A stretch of DNA of 62,476 nucleotides from an uncultured Granulosicoccaceae bacterium (GTDB lineage Bacteria; Pseudomonadota; Gammaproteobacteria; Granulosicoccales; Granulosicoccaceae), in contig CALGKA010000102.1 in NCBI GenBank assembly GCA_937927895.1, positions 1-62,476 of the forward strand, in the 5' to 3' direction. The notes below the pieces were generated by a model. It had not been told where the DNA came from. It did no database searches and was given only the letters and a program-made list of their open reading frames with translations. Positions 44,901-53,771 of this stretch are shown piece after piece (position 1 is the stretch's first letter; every line of letters starts with the position of its first letter). A program made the position numbers and the translations under genes.

Positions 44901-47889
44901 CATCAGCGATCTTAGCGGGCAGGTATCAAATGTTGCGGTGTTGAGCATTAATTATCCTCAGACTGCACCAGTAGCGGAAGATGATCTGAAAGTGAATCCG
45001 GCGGTTCCATCTCCGACTAACCCGACTATCGTTAATGTGCTTGCCGACAACGGTAGCGGTATAGACTCTGACGCTGAAGATGATCTGCTAGTAAGCACAA
45101 TAGCTTTTGTTGATCCCAATGCTACCGACACAGATGGTGACGGCGATGCTGATAACGTAGTAGTGGTTGGTGAAGGTGTGTGGCAAATAGACAACGCCAC
45201 TGGTGATGTAACGTTTACTCCTGAAGCGGGGTTCTATGCAGACCCAACACCGGTTAACTACACGGTTTCTGATGCCAACGGTCTGGTTTCTAACGAAGCG
45301 ACGATTACAATTGACTACCCGCAAACAGCACCGCTTGCGGTTAATGATGAGCGGCTCAATCAGCCATTAGCGCAGCCTGTGACTGTATCTGTGCTTGAAA
45401 ATGATTCCGACCCTGAAGGTAACCTGGACTTAACAACCGTTGTGCTCATTGACCCTGTAACCGATGCGCCCGTCAGTGTGTTGCCAGTAGCAGGTGAGGG
45501 TGTATGGCGGGTTGATGCAGTATCCGGTGAAGTGACCTTCACACCAGATCCAGGGTTCATCACCAACCCTACGCCGGTTGAATATCTGGTTTCTGACTCC
45601 ACAGGTTTAGAATCAAACCGCGCCACAATCACTATAACGTTTGAACAGCCAGCAAGGCTTGCGGGCACTGTTTGGCTTGATGCAGACAGAGACGGTGAAA
45701 TAGATTCCAATGAAGAGCGCAAGTCTGGTTGGCAGCTGAAGCTGCTTGATGCAAACGGCAATGTAGTAGCGACTACAACCACAGATGCAGAAGGTAACTA
45801 CGTCTTTGAAGGGTTGGTGCCCGCAGAATATACCGTTGAATTCTACAATCAAAACGGCGTGTTTATGGACAGCGCACAGACAAACGGTACGTTGATCGCC
45901 GGTGAGACAATCGTGTTGCCGTTACCGGTTGATCCGAGTGGTGTTGTCTACGACAGTATTGCGCGTGTACCGGTAGAGGGTGTCACGCTAAATCTTGTGA
46001 ATGCAGCCGGGGTGTTGGTTGATACTTCCTGCCTTCGAGAGGAGCAACAGGGGCAGGTAACACTCGCAGACGGCTTGTATGCGTTTGATCTATACCCGGG
46101 TACACATGCATCTTGTGCTTTGACCGATATCTATAAAATTCAAATCGCTTCTGTGCCGGATGCTTTTCATCCTAATTTCTCATCGATCATTCGTCAGGAA
46201 GGTGCGGGCAGTTGCGGTAGTCCTGACATTGGATGTGCCGTGTCGGGTACATTTGATAGTGATCCGCTGGAATCCCGCTGTACAGTTGATGCGATCAGCG
46301 ATACCCGTGCCTGTGAGGTGCAGCCACAACCCGACGCACCGCAGCTGGGTGAAGATACTCGTTACTTTGTTGAGTTTGAAATTGCCTCAGGTGACCAGAA
46401 CGTGATCTTTAATCATATTCCACTTGATGCCAGAGCTAATGATGCGGAAATTCTGCTGACAAAAAGTGTTGATCAAAGAGAGACCTCGGTCGGCTCTTTG
46501 GTTCGCTACACCATTACCGCAGAGAACCTGAAACAGGTACCAGCATTTGCGATAGAAATAGTGGATACCCCGCCGGCAGGATTTACCTACGATCAAAGCA
46601 GCGTGCTACTGAGTCGTCGTGGAGCGGATGGTGAACTGAACACCATTGATGATGTCGTCACTCCACTTGCAGCGGTAATGAATGATGATCTAACGTTTAA
46701 TGCACTAGATCTTGAACCGGAAGAGTCCATACAAATCACCTACTTAATGAAAGTAGGTGCAGGTGTGATCAGTGGTAGTCATGTTAACCGTGTAGTGGCA
46801 AGTGGTCCGAACGGCGAGGCCAGTAATAGCTCTGTGGCAAGTGTTGAAGTAGTGGCTGATCCGGTACTGAGTCAGGCAACCCTGATAGGTAAGGTATTTG
46901 TTGATCGCGATCGCGACGGTATACAAGATTCAGCAGATGTTACTGATGTGCAGCTGAGCAGCGCTTACTACGGCACGATTGAACTACCGGATATACCAGC
47001 GCGCGATAGTGTCGAGGCTGATCCGCGGCACAGTGCTATTGTCATCAATATGCCACGCACGGCAGACAACACAATAGCTATTGCGACTCGTGAAGGCACG
47101 AGGATTAACATAGACCCTGACGGTGTTGTGACAGAAGCTCATATTGGTGAGCGTGCTCGCGGTACTACTGCTCAAGATCTACTCGTGTGTACAAGGTTTA
47201 CAACCGCAACTCCCACACTTAAAGATGGCTCCGTTGGCACAGAATCAGTTGAAGTGGTCGAGATTGTTCTGAGTAATCTTGGTATAAGTGAGCCGGGAAT
47301 TCCCGGTGCAAGACTCGCGACTGTTAGCGGTTTGTTAATACAGACAGACCGCTACGGGCGTTATCACGTGCCAGACGTAGACGCGGGCTCAATTGGTATA
47401 GGCCAGAACTACATTCTGAAAGTTGATCCGGCATCACTGGCCGACGGTGCGACCTTTACCACAGAAAACCCCTACGTACTAAGACTAGACAGTAACGCAC
47501 TTAATAAAATGAACTTCGGTGTCTTGTTGCCTGAATCTGCTGAGCGATTTGCAAATACCTGTGAGCCACAGATGGCCGCAGCGGTTGCTACCAAAATAGT
47601 AGAGGTAAAGTTAGGTTCCGTTTTCTTTGATACTGATGATGCATCTGTTAGAGACGATCAAAGAGGTGTTGTGGAAGATATTATCGACGCACTGCGAAAG
47701 TATGGTGGTGGTGAGATAACGATCAGCGCTAATACCGACAGTCGCGCATCATTTGAATACAACATAACACTTGCAGAGCGCAGAGCTACAACGATTCGTA
47801 ATGTAATTAGCCGGGCGTTGGGCGCTGAACTTATGGCCGACGTCACGGTAATGGTCGATCCGGCTGCATACCAGGAGTCTGATCAATGA
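41950..47889 (+). CDS. P3: giant secreted multidomain protein ending in an incomplete OmpA-like domain
   Basis: 1979 aa. TTG start in a 4-bp overlap with P2's stop (ATG 42007 is possible). The signal peptide ends SAHSA; the mature start PVEFTNTATIAPSPSQFENN then QANNTSSVVVLP is the end of a DUF11 domain. Seven DUF11/DUF7507-like repeats follow (about 65-880), then three cadherin-like blocks with DTDADGDKD or DTDGDGDAD calcium-type loops (about 890-1230), SdrD-B-like segments (LAGTVWLDADRDGEIDSNEE; LIGKVFVDRDRDGIQDSAD), another DUF11, and an OmpA_C-like domain (VFFDTDDASVRDDQRG, ERRATTIRNVI) that ends before the usual NRRV strand. P4 begins with that strand. Confidence 0.85.
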   Translation: MIFKSLIRSHYRPSRFPGVMVGLCCALIMGSAHSAVNGMTPVEFTNTATIAPSPSQFENNQANNTSSVVVLPKAFEISKTADVSALSTPIAAGDQITYVITARNLGLLGLTNVTVNDTIVPAANVSLISGDTNTDQILDANELWTWHGIYTVPQSDIDTNGGGDGDIDNTVTVSTDELPPLTDSVEVPVTQEPAFTVAKVVDQTSIAAPSTLSYQISITNTGNQTLSAVTLTDTLPDGSAATLTGPIADIGQAGLLDPGETWEYTSTFAASQADIDAGALLTNSVSVVAAETGTDAEVATAETEVQATPEFVVSKVVDQENLTAPGTLAYTITVENTGNVSLTGVTPVDTLPDGTAGSLTGPVADTGAAGVLDVAETWTYNISYPVSQAIIDTGATQINTVEVVSNETGDTPVSDTASTEIEIEPSFTIAKSVDKATVSAPELLSYAVVLENTGNVTLTDVAVSDQLSNGTALTLVGPTADVGTTGALDVGETWEYTTTYSVTQNDIDSGIDLTNTITVDTAELDPQADTAVTTITSAPDLEVTKTVDLASVNAPGTLSYIIEVSNTGNVSLSNVTPVDTLPDGTIATLVGPTTDTGATDILDVGETWQYTTAYTVSQTEIDLGQPRDNTVAVTTDETGDDLFSAVATTTIVSEPGFMVEKNVDQTQITAPSTLNYSIVVSNTGNITLNNVTVDDTLPDGTQAVLAGPTGDVGIAGALDVGEVWTYTTTYAALQDHIDVGVALVNSVTVSTDEAGTHTDAATTDIQQTPGIAIVKAANETEYTKAGDIINYAFLIENTGNLLLSNVVISDPIADAGSLRCLPPGQPTSAQLSSGPFVLAPGQLMNCTAQRTVTVADVLATRVDNQATVSSEDPQGNEVVAESALISVPMVIMPPVATDNSFNSPDSGVPVTLAGGADDTDVNGDKDIASVSFTSPDAQDTDADGDKDSLIVAGEGSWIINNTTGNVTFTPEAGFTADPTPVTYTISDLSGQVSNVAVLSINYPQTAPVAEDDLKVNPAVPSPTNPTIVNVLADNGSGIDSDAEDDLLVSTIAFVDPNATDTDGDGDADNVVVVGEGVWQIDNATGDVTFTPEAGFYADPTPVNYTVSDANGLVSNEATITIDYPQTAPLAVNDERLNQPLAQPVTVSVLENDSDPEGNLDLTTVVLIDPVTDAPVSVLPVAGEGVWRVDAVSGEVTFTPDPGFITNPTPVEYLVSDSTGLESNRATITITFEQPARLAGTVWLDADRDGEIDSNEERKSGWQLKLLDANGNVVATTTTDAEGNYVFEGLVPAEYTVEFYNQNGVFMDSAQTNGTLIAGETIVLPLPVDPSGVVYDSIARVPVEGVTLNLVNAAGVLVDTSCLREEQQGQVTLADGLYAFDLYPGTHASCALTDIYKIQIASVPDAFHPNFSSIIRQEGAGSCGSPDIGCAVSGTFDSDPLESRCTVDAISDTRACEVQPQPDAPQLGEDTRYFVEFEIASGDQNVIFNHIPLDARANDAEILLTKSVDQRETSVGSLVRYTITAENLKQVPAFAIEIVDTPPAGFTYDQSSVLLSRRGADGELNTIDDVVTPLAAVMNDDLTFNALDLEPEESIQITYLMKVGAGVISGSHVNRVVASGPNGEASNSSVASVEVVADPVLSQATLIGKVFVDRDRDGIQDSADVTDVQLSSAYYGTIELPDIPARDSVEADPRHSAIVINMPRTADNTIAIATREGTRINIDPDGVVTEAHIGERARGTTAQDLLVCTRFTTATPTLKDGSVGTESVEVVEIVLSNLGISEPGIPGARLATVSGLLIQTDRYGRYHVPDVDAGSIGIGQNYILKVDPASLADGATFTTENPYVLRLDSNALNKMNFGVLLPESAERFANTCEPQMAAAVATKIVEVKLGSVFFDTDDASVRDDQRGVVEDIIDALRKYGGGEITISANTDSRASFEYNITLAERRATTIRNVISRALGAELMADVTVMVDPAAYQESDQ

Positions 47890-50800
47890 AAATGAATTCA
47901 TTAAGTTGGTCTATAGCGCTGGTTCTGGCGGGCAGTGGTGTTATTGGCATGCAGTCTGACAGTGTTGCAGAAGCGGTAGATTGTGCTTCGGGTGAATGCG
48001 AAGCACAGGCACCGTACACGCTTAAAATAATCTCTCGCGGAGAGGGCGCACCTCAGGCTGCCAACCAAACGCCTGAGGGATTGCAGCAAAACCGAAGGGT
48101 TGATGTCAGTATTTCTAAAGAAGTCCCTGTCAAAGTGATTGATGCTTCGGCAAAGGCCGCCGGTGTTTCACTTGATGGTGACACGTTAATACAAACCGGT
48201 GGTGGCAAGTTCTGGATCTCGAGAGACCCAACGTCGTTGCAAAAAGTGTTAGGTGTGAAAGTGCCGTCTTCTGTAAAACTCACCGCTAACGGCGAGCTTG
48301 AGAATCCGGTAAAAATATCACTCGGTAGCAATTACGCCGCCTTCTTAGAGCGTTGGCAGTTGCGGGTATTGCCACAAGGTAGTGCACTTGATAGTGAGCC
48401 ACTATTTATAAAAGAAGGCAATCTGGCAGGTATGAAGTCGGTTATCGAATGGGATGCCACACTGGCATCGGGTGCGCAAATCAAGCCCGGTGATAAGTTC
48501 GATCTTGTACTTCGCGTTTATGATGCAGCAGGTAACTATGATCAGGCAGTCGCAAGAACTATTGAGTTTACATCTGCGCTAGAGAGCAATACAACAGCCA
48601 GTTCTGTACAGGCTATTGAAGATCTATCAATAAAAAGCCTTGCTGAAGTTGATGGCGATTACAGCGAAGGATTTGCAATTCAATCGGTAGCAGTCTCTGG
48701 TAGTACGGTGGTGCTTCGTGGAACTGAACTAACAGACGTTCAATCCGTAGAGGTAAACGGTGAAGAAGTCGCGCTAATTGCTGGCAGCGAATTTGTAGCA
48801 GAATACATTTTGCCACCAGGGCAGCACGACTTTGATATCAGTGCAGAACAAAAATCAGGTGACGTCATTAATCGACAGCTTGATGTAGAAGTGAAGCCCG
48901 GATACTTTTTTATAGTCGGTTTGGCTGATCTTACTGTTGGGGAAAACAAAGTCAGCGGTAGTATTGAACCGTTAGCAGTTGATGAGCATCATTATGGCGA
49001 CGATATCTTCGTTGATGGCCGCCTTGCGTTTTATCTAAAGGGTAAAGTCAAAGGTAAGTATTTACTGACTGCGCAAATGGATACCGGCACCGAAGATGTA
49101 TCAAAGCTATTTGATGACTTTCATCGCAAAGATGCACGCAGTGTATTTAGAAGAGTCGATCCGGATCAGTACTATCTGGTCTACGGTGATGATTCGACTA
49201 TAGTCGATGATACCGATAGCCAGGGTAAGCTTTATCTGCGCGTAGACTGGGATAACTCGCACGCGCTGTGGGGGAATTTTAATACCGCATTTAGTGGCAC
49301 TGAGTTCGCAGCATTTAATCGTAGTTTATATGGTGCACAGCTGCGCCATAGCAGTCTGGCAATGACAGAGCTTGGTGATCGTAAAACAGAAATATCTGCC
49401 TTTGTCTCAGAGGCGCAAACGGTTTTCCGGCATAACGAATTCGCTGGTACCGGTGGCAGTCTGTATTATCTGCGAGACCAGGATATCGTACTGGGCTCAG
49501 AGAAGGTCTGGGTTGAAGTCAGGCGTGATAACTCTGAACAAGTGTTGCAGAAAATGCCACTGGAACGCGGGCGCGACTATGAGATCGATGAATTCCAGGG
49601 GCGTATAATTCTTACCCGTCCATTATTAAGTGTATCTGCGCAGAACGGGCCATCGATTATTCGTGATGAGCCCGATATTGGTGATAACACTTTTCTAGTG
49701 GTTGATTATGAATATGTGCCAGCAGATTTTACCGGTGGTGATGCGACAGCGGGGGTGCGAGCCAAGCGTTGGATCAACAATCATGTGGCTATCGGTGGTA
49801 CCTGGGCACATGAAGATCGCGAGTCTGATGATTACGATGTTAAAGCGTTTGATGTCACTGTTAAAAAGTCTGATAACACTTATGTGCGGCTCGAAATGGC
49901 GCAAAGTGAATCAAAGCAGACAGCCGGGAGTTTTCAGTCTTCTGACGGCGGTCTGACATTCTCAGCTAATAATTCAGCATCAGACTCGGCATCGGGAAAT
50001 GCTGTCGGAATTGAAGCCAGAGTGTCTGCCAATGAAATTGTTGATCTGGATGTACCTGTTACGATTGCGGCATGGGCCAAAAAAAGGGAGGCAGGTTTTA
50101 ACTCAACCAGTTTAGATGATGGTATCGAAACTACAGACACTGGTGCTGAATTGGTGGCCGAAGTCAGTGAAGTGCTAGACCTCTCAGCGCGGGCCACTAA
50201 TCTGCAAAAAAGATTAGAAAGCAGTGAATCAGTTTATGCCTTGCAGGCAGACTATCGATATTCAGAAAGAACCATTGTCAGTGGTGAAGTAAGACATGTT
50301 AAAAATGAAGATCTAAGCAATGATACCGGAGAATCAGCGACCTTAGCTGCCGGTAGAGTTGCCGTCCAGGTTACAGACACACTTGAGGCTTATGGTATAG
50401 CGCAAGGTGTGCTGGAAAGTAGTGGCGATTATCAAAGTAATAGCTTGCTCACCGCAGGTGTCAGAGCGAAGCTAAATGACCGCATGAAAGTAAACGGTGA
50501 AATGAGCTCTGGTGATCGTGGCACCAATCTATTGTTAGGTGCAGAGCATACATTCAGCAACACCTATAGCGTTTACGCGAATATGAATTTCCTTAGTGAT
50601 CAGAGCGATTCCTTCGAGCGACTGATCACGTTAGGGCAGCGTAAGGCAATATCGAACAAGCTTAAAGTATACACAGAGCATCAGTTCAGCTCTGAAGATA
50701 CCCGCACGGGACTTACCAATACCTTTGGTTTGTCTAATACGTTTAATCGCTATGCTACCGGTACGCTGTCTTTCCAGTCATCGCGAATCGAAGATGAATC

Positions 50801-51539
50801 TGACGATATTACCGAACGCGATACGCTAACAGCCGGCCTTAGTTTTAAGCGACAAGAGAGCCGTCTTTCAACCAAGCTTGAATTTAGAAAAGACAAATCT
50901 GCAACAGTCGATACTGACCAGTGGGTCAGTGTGACAAGCATAGAGTATCGCTATTCACCTGCGCTCAGAGTTCAGGGGCGTTTAAATCATTCCGTAACGC
51001 AAGACAATGCATCGGTTGTAGGACTCGAAAACGCAATGTTCACAGAGGCGGGTCTTGGTTTTTCCTACAGACCAGTGTCGAATGATCGTTTGAATCTCCT
51101 CGGGCGCTACACTTACCTGCATGATCTGCCACCTCTGTCACAGAGTGATGACGCCGATAGTAGAGCATCCATAATTAGTTTAGAAAGCCTATACGAAGTT
51201 GGTAAGCGCTGGACAGTCGGCGGCAAGCTTGCGCATCGCGAAAGTGAAGTTCGTACGGCAAGACAAACAGGGGAATGGGTTGCTAACGACGCGAGTCTCG
51301 CTGCGGTCAGGCTGCGCTATAAGGCACCTTTTGGTGTTGATGCCATGGGTTCGTATCATTGGCTGAGCTCTGATGCTACCGACAGCGTACGTCATGGCGC
51401 GTTGTTGTCAGTCGGCCATAATGTTGGTAGTAATCTTCAGTTTTCTGTAGGTTATAACTTTACAGCCTTCGACGATAATCTGGCCAATGATGACTACGAC
51501 GTTAAAGGCTGGTTCTTTAATTTAGTGGGTAAGTATTAA
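47886..51539 (+). CDS. P4: outer-membrane beta-barrel protein starting with the end of an OmpA-like domain (putative anchor)
   Basis: 1217 aa; ATG in ATGA overlap with P3's stop, and AGGAG 9 bp upstream. Signal peptide about 1-30. Residues about 43-76 (YTLKIISRGEGAPQAANQTP then EGLQQNRRVDVSI) are the final strand and NRRV motif of an OmpA_C domain that P3 lacks. Next come Ig-like or extracellular/periplasmic domains (to about 330), then a long Gly/aromatic-alternating region (about 380-1217: DGRLAFYLKGKVKGKYLLTA ... FNLVGKY) typical of a large outer-membrane beta barrel with terminal Tyr. Last gene of the operon; likely the surface anchor. Confidence 0.85.
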   Translation: MKMNSLSWSIALVLAGSGVIGMQSDSVAEAVDCASGECEAQAPYTLKIISRGEGAPQAANQTPEGLQQNRRVDVSISKEVPVKVIDASAKAAGVSLDGDTLIQTGGGKFWISRDPTSLQKVLGVKVPSSVKLTANGELENPVKISLGSNYAAFLERWQLRVLPQGSALDSEPLFIKEGNLAGMKSVIEWDATLASGAQIKPGDKFDLVLRVYDAAGNYDQAVARTIEFTSALESNTTASSVQAIEDLSIKSLAEVDGDYSEGFAIQSVAVSGSTVVLRGTELTDVQSVEVNGEEVALIAGSEFVAEYILPPGQHDFDISAEQKSGDVINRQLDVEVKPGYFFIVGLADLTVGENKVSGSIEPLAVDEHHYGDDIFVDGRLAFYLKGKVKGKYLLTAQMDTGTEDVSKLFDDFHRKDARSVFRRVDPDQYYLVYGDDSTIVDDTDSQGKLYLRVDWDNSHALWGNFNTAFSGTEFAAFNRSLYGAQLRHSSLAMTELGDRKTEISAFVSEAQTVFRHNEFAGTGGSLYYLRDQDIVLGSEKVWVEVRRDNSEQVLQKMPLERGRDYEIDEFQGRIILTRPLLSVSAQNGPSIIRDEPDIGDNTFLVVDYEYVPADFTGGDATAGVRAKRWINNHVAIGGTWAHEDRESDDYDVKAFDVTVKKSDNTYVRLEMAQSESKQTAGSFQSSDGGLTFSANNSASDSASGNAVGIEARVSANEIVDLDVPVTIAAWAKKREAGFNSTSLDDGIETTDTGAELVAEVSEVLDLSARATNLQKRLESSESVYALQADYRYSERTIVSGEVRHVKNEDLSNDTGESATLAAGRVAVQVTDTLEAYGIAQGVLESSGDYQSNSLLTAGVRAKLNDRMKVNGEMSSGDRGTNLLLGAEHTFSNTYSVYANMNFLSDQSDSFERLITLGQRKAISNKLKVYTEHQFSSEDTRTGLTNTFGLSNTFNRYATGTLSFQSSRIEDESDDITERDTLTAGLSFKRQESRLSTKLEFRKDKSATVDTDQWVSVTSIEYRYSPALRVQGRLNHSVTQDNASVVGLENAMFTEAGLGFSYRPVSNDRLNLLGRYTYLHDLPPLSQSDDADSRASIISLESLYEVGKRWTVGGKLAHRESEVRTARQTGEWVANDASLAAVRLRYKAPFGVDAMGSYHWLSSDATDSVRHGALLSVGHNVGSNLQFSVGYNFTAFDDNLANDDYDVKGWFFNLVGKY

Positions 51540-51985
51540 CCTGCGCTGAGACTGAGCAAGCGCGTTTGTCCTGACTTGATTAGTGGGGCAAATGAAAGAG
51601 TAGCTATGAATGATTGAAATAATATTCTCCTGCTGTTAGCGCGATTAGGATCACGGCCAGCGACAAGTACTCGCGTTCCAGACGGATACTGCAAGTACTT
51701 AGGCGAAGTACTTAAGAGAGCCGCTATAAAGAATAACCGTAAGGTATTCAGCCGGAAATCCGGGGAAGACTTTCGCCGGGGGCAAGACTGCACATTGTGT
51801 AAAGAGCCAACTGAACTACACTCCAGCATCTAACATCAGGGCAATTTTCATTCTATAAATGAACGGTATGATATTTCTGCTTGCTGTTTGCTCATTTTTA
51901 ATCCATTATTAAATTGGGAATAATGTCCCAAAAGTATGAAATCAGTGATTAATCAATAGTTTGTGATCATCATGGAGATGAAATT
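51540..51985. other. Intergenic region before the DUF2330 gene
   Basis: About 445 bp without a supported gene; the - strand frame 51536-51829 has no recognisable domain. An inverted repeat TTGGGA / TCCCAA (51914-51919, 51926-51931) lies about 55 bp before the next start and may be an operator. No clear terminator follows P4. Confidence 0.5.
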
Positions 51986-53689
51986 ATGAAGGGTTTATGG
52001 CGCGGTGCTCTTGCCGCTTGTGTGTTATTAGCGGGCACGCTACCAGGCGTGGTATCAGCGTGTGGTGGGTTTTTCTGCCAAACCTTGCCTATCAATCAGG
52101 CAGCAGAGCAAATTGTGTTTCGTCAAGATGGCAGTCAAGTGACTGCGATGGTACAAATTCAGTTTGAAGGTAATGCTGAAGATTTTAGTTGGGTCGTACC
52201 AGTGCCTAATACACCGACATATGAGATCGGCAGCAATACCGCCTTTACTGATCTTGAGCGTGTTACGCGGCCGCAATTTATTTTACAAAGAACCGGTGAA
52301 CAGTGCGCGGTCCCGGAATTCCTCGCCTCACCAACTGCAGTGGCTGATAGTGCCGAAGGTGGAGATACAGGTGGTGGCGTAACAATAGAAAGCGTGCAAG
52401 ATGTCGGCGGTTATACCGTTACACTCATCAGTGGTACCAATGCAGACGCCGTGGCCCAGTGGTTAGTCGATAATAATTATGATTTAAACGATAAGGGTCG
52501 TGAATTACTCGCACCGTATGTCGAAGCGGGAATGAAGTTTGTGGCGGCGAAGCTACAGCAGAACAGGGGGCTTGGCAGTATTAAACCGCTTATAATGAAA
52601 TATCAAAGTGATAACCCCATGATCCCCATTCGCTTAACCGCAGTCGCGGCCCTTGAAGATATGGGTGTGTTGGTATGGGTGTTGGGCGATGCACGTGCAG
52701 TGCCTGAAAACTATTTGCATGTAACACCCAACTATACTCGTCTAGATTGGTTTTCAGGCTTTGGCAATAACGCTTATGCAAGTTATCAGGCATTGGTTAC
52801 TGAGGCTATGAATGAAGCCGGTGGGCAAGGCTTTGCCACTGACTATGCCGGGCGCTTTCCTAATCTTTTCGATAGCCTCACAAAGCCCGCTGATATCCAG
52901 GCGCAATTGGATCGACTAAATGGTTCTTCTGATGCAGAGTTTATAAGCTTGGTGCAAAACTTTATTGGCGACCCGGTAGTGGTAGATACCTTAACGAATG
53001 GCTTGCCACTCAGAGATGGTCAGTCTGCTAATCAGTATCGTGATCAAAACTTTCTAACCTCCAACTATACAGCTGCCGAATTATCGGCTGCGCGTTCAGC
53101 GGTTGATGCTGTGATACAAGCAGATGTCATAGATTCGTTGCAAACATCGCTCGATGTTCTTGGTGGTAATCGTTACATGACAAGGCTTTACACAACGTTG
53201 TCAGCTGATGAAATGACTCTAGACCCGGCGTTTGTGTACAACAGTGATATGGGGGATCAGCAGCTTGATCGCAATGCAACACTTAATTCGCAATGTATAG
53301 ACGATGAAAACCACTGGACCTTAAAACTAGGCGAGGGTACCGGCCGTACCGATGAAGTAGTTATTAATACCATTGGCCCGATCCCGTTTGTAGCACCTCT
53401 TATCCAACAAGATGCCAGTTGGAAACTTGAGGTCACGGCAGCTGCGGGGTTACCCGTAGTAGATACTCAGCGGGAGTTTCAAATAGCATCTTTCGGTTCA
53501 CCGGGTACTGGTATTACAGATAACACGACTGGTGGCACTGACGGTGATGGCAGCACAGATGGGTCTGGCGACACAGATGGGTCTGGCGACACAGATGGCT
53601 CTGGCAACAGCGGATCTTCAAGCGGTGGCGGTGGATCGCTGGGTTTATTTGTATTAGTAGTTATGGCTGCAGCCAGACGCCGGGCTTAA
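51986..53689 (+). CDS. DUF2330 protein with GlyGly-CTERM tail
   Basis: 567 aa. The signal peptide ends GVVSA, followed by CGGFFCQTLPINQAAEQIVF and QIQFEGNAEDFSWVVPVP, the conserved N-terminal region of DUF2330 proteins of unknown role. After residue 505 a Gly/Asp/Ser linker (DGSGDTDGSG repeats) leads to SSSGGGGSLGLFVLVVMAAA and an Arg-rich end, a GlyGly-CTERM rhombosortase signal. It is probably processed and released or attached at the cell surface like the lyase at 553-2148. AUG start with GGAG upstream. Confidence 0.88.
   Translation: MKGLWRGALAACVLLAGTLPGVVSACGGFFCQTLPINQAAEQIVFRQDGSQVTAMVQIQFEGNAEDFSWVVPVPNTPTYEIGSNTAFTDLERVTRPQFILQRTGEQCAVPEFLASPTAVADSAEGGDTGGGVTIESVQDVGGYTVTLISGTNADAVAQWLVDNNYDLNDKGRELLAPYVEAGMKFVAAKLQQNRGLGSIKPLIMKYQSDNPMIPIRLTAVAALEDMGVLVWVLGDARAVPENYLHVTPNYTRLDWFSGFGNNAYASYQALVTEAMNEAGGQGFATDYAGRFPNLFDSLTKPADIQAQLDRLNGSSDAEFISLVQNFIGDPVVVDTLTNGLPLRDGQSANQYRDQNFLTSNYTAAELSAARSAVDAVIQADVIDSLQTSLDVLGGNRYMTRLYTTLSADEMTLDPAFVYNSDMGDQQLDRNATLNSQCIDDENHWTLKLGEGTGRTDEVVINTIGPIPFVAPLIQQDASWKLEVTAAAGLPVVDTQREFQIASFGSPGTGITDNTTGGTDGDGSTDGSGDTDGSGDTDGSGNSGSSSGGGGSLGLFVLVVMAAARRRA
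53554..53607 (+). repeat. Three 18-bp tandem repeats in the DUF2330 linker
   Basis: CACAGATGGGTCTGGCGA occurs perfectly at 53554 and 53572, with a third copy (two changes) at 53590; it codes TDGSGD units. Confidence 0.9.
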
Positions 53690-53696
53690 ACGAAAT

Positions 53697-53723
53697 AACC
53701 TCTGGCACTTTGCCAGAGGTTTA
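53697..53723. terminator. Bidirectional terminator between convergent genes
   Basis: A 10-bp perfect stem AACCTCTGGC / GCCAGAGGTT with loop ACTTT. The T-run is short on both strands. It lies between the DUF2330 gene and the convergent hydrolase gene. Confidence 0.7.
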
Positions 53724-53771
53724 GGCCATCTGAAATTCACATGCACACTGATGCCGAAACAAGTCACACTG

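Noticed and set aside
47880..47900. Sequencing frameshift between P3 and P4
   Set aside because: P4 has its own signal peptide and AGGAG site, and the same kind of split occurs at two other gene borders.
51536..51829. 97-aa - strand frame after P4
   Set aside because: It begins without a ribosome site and has no family resemblance; treated as intergenic.
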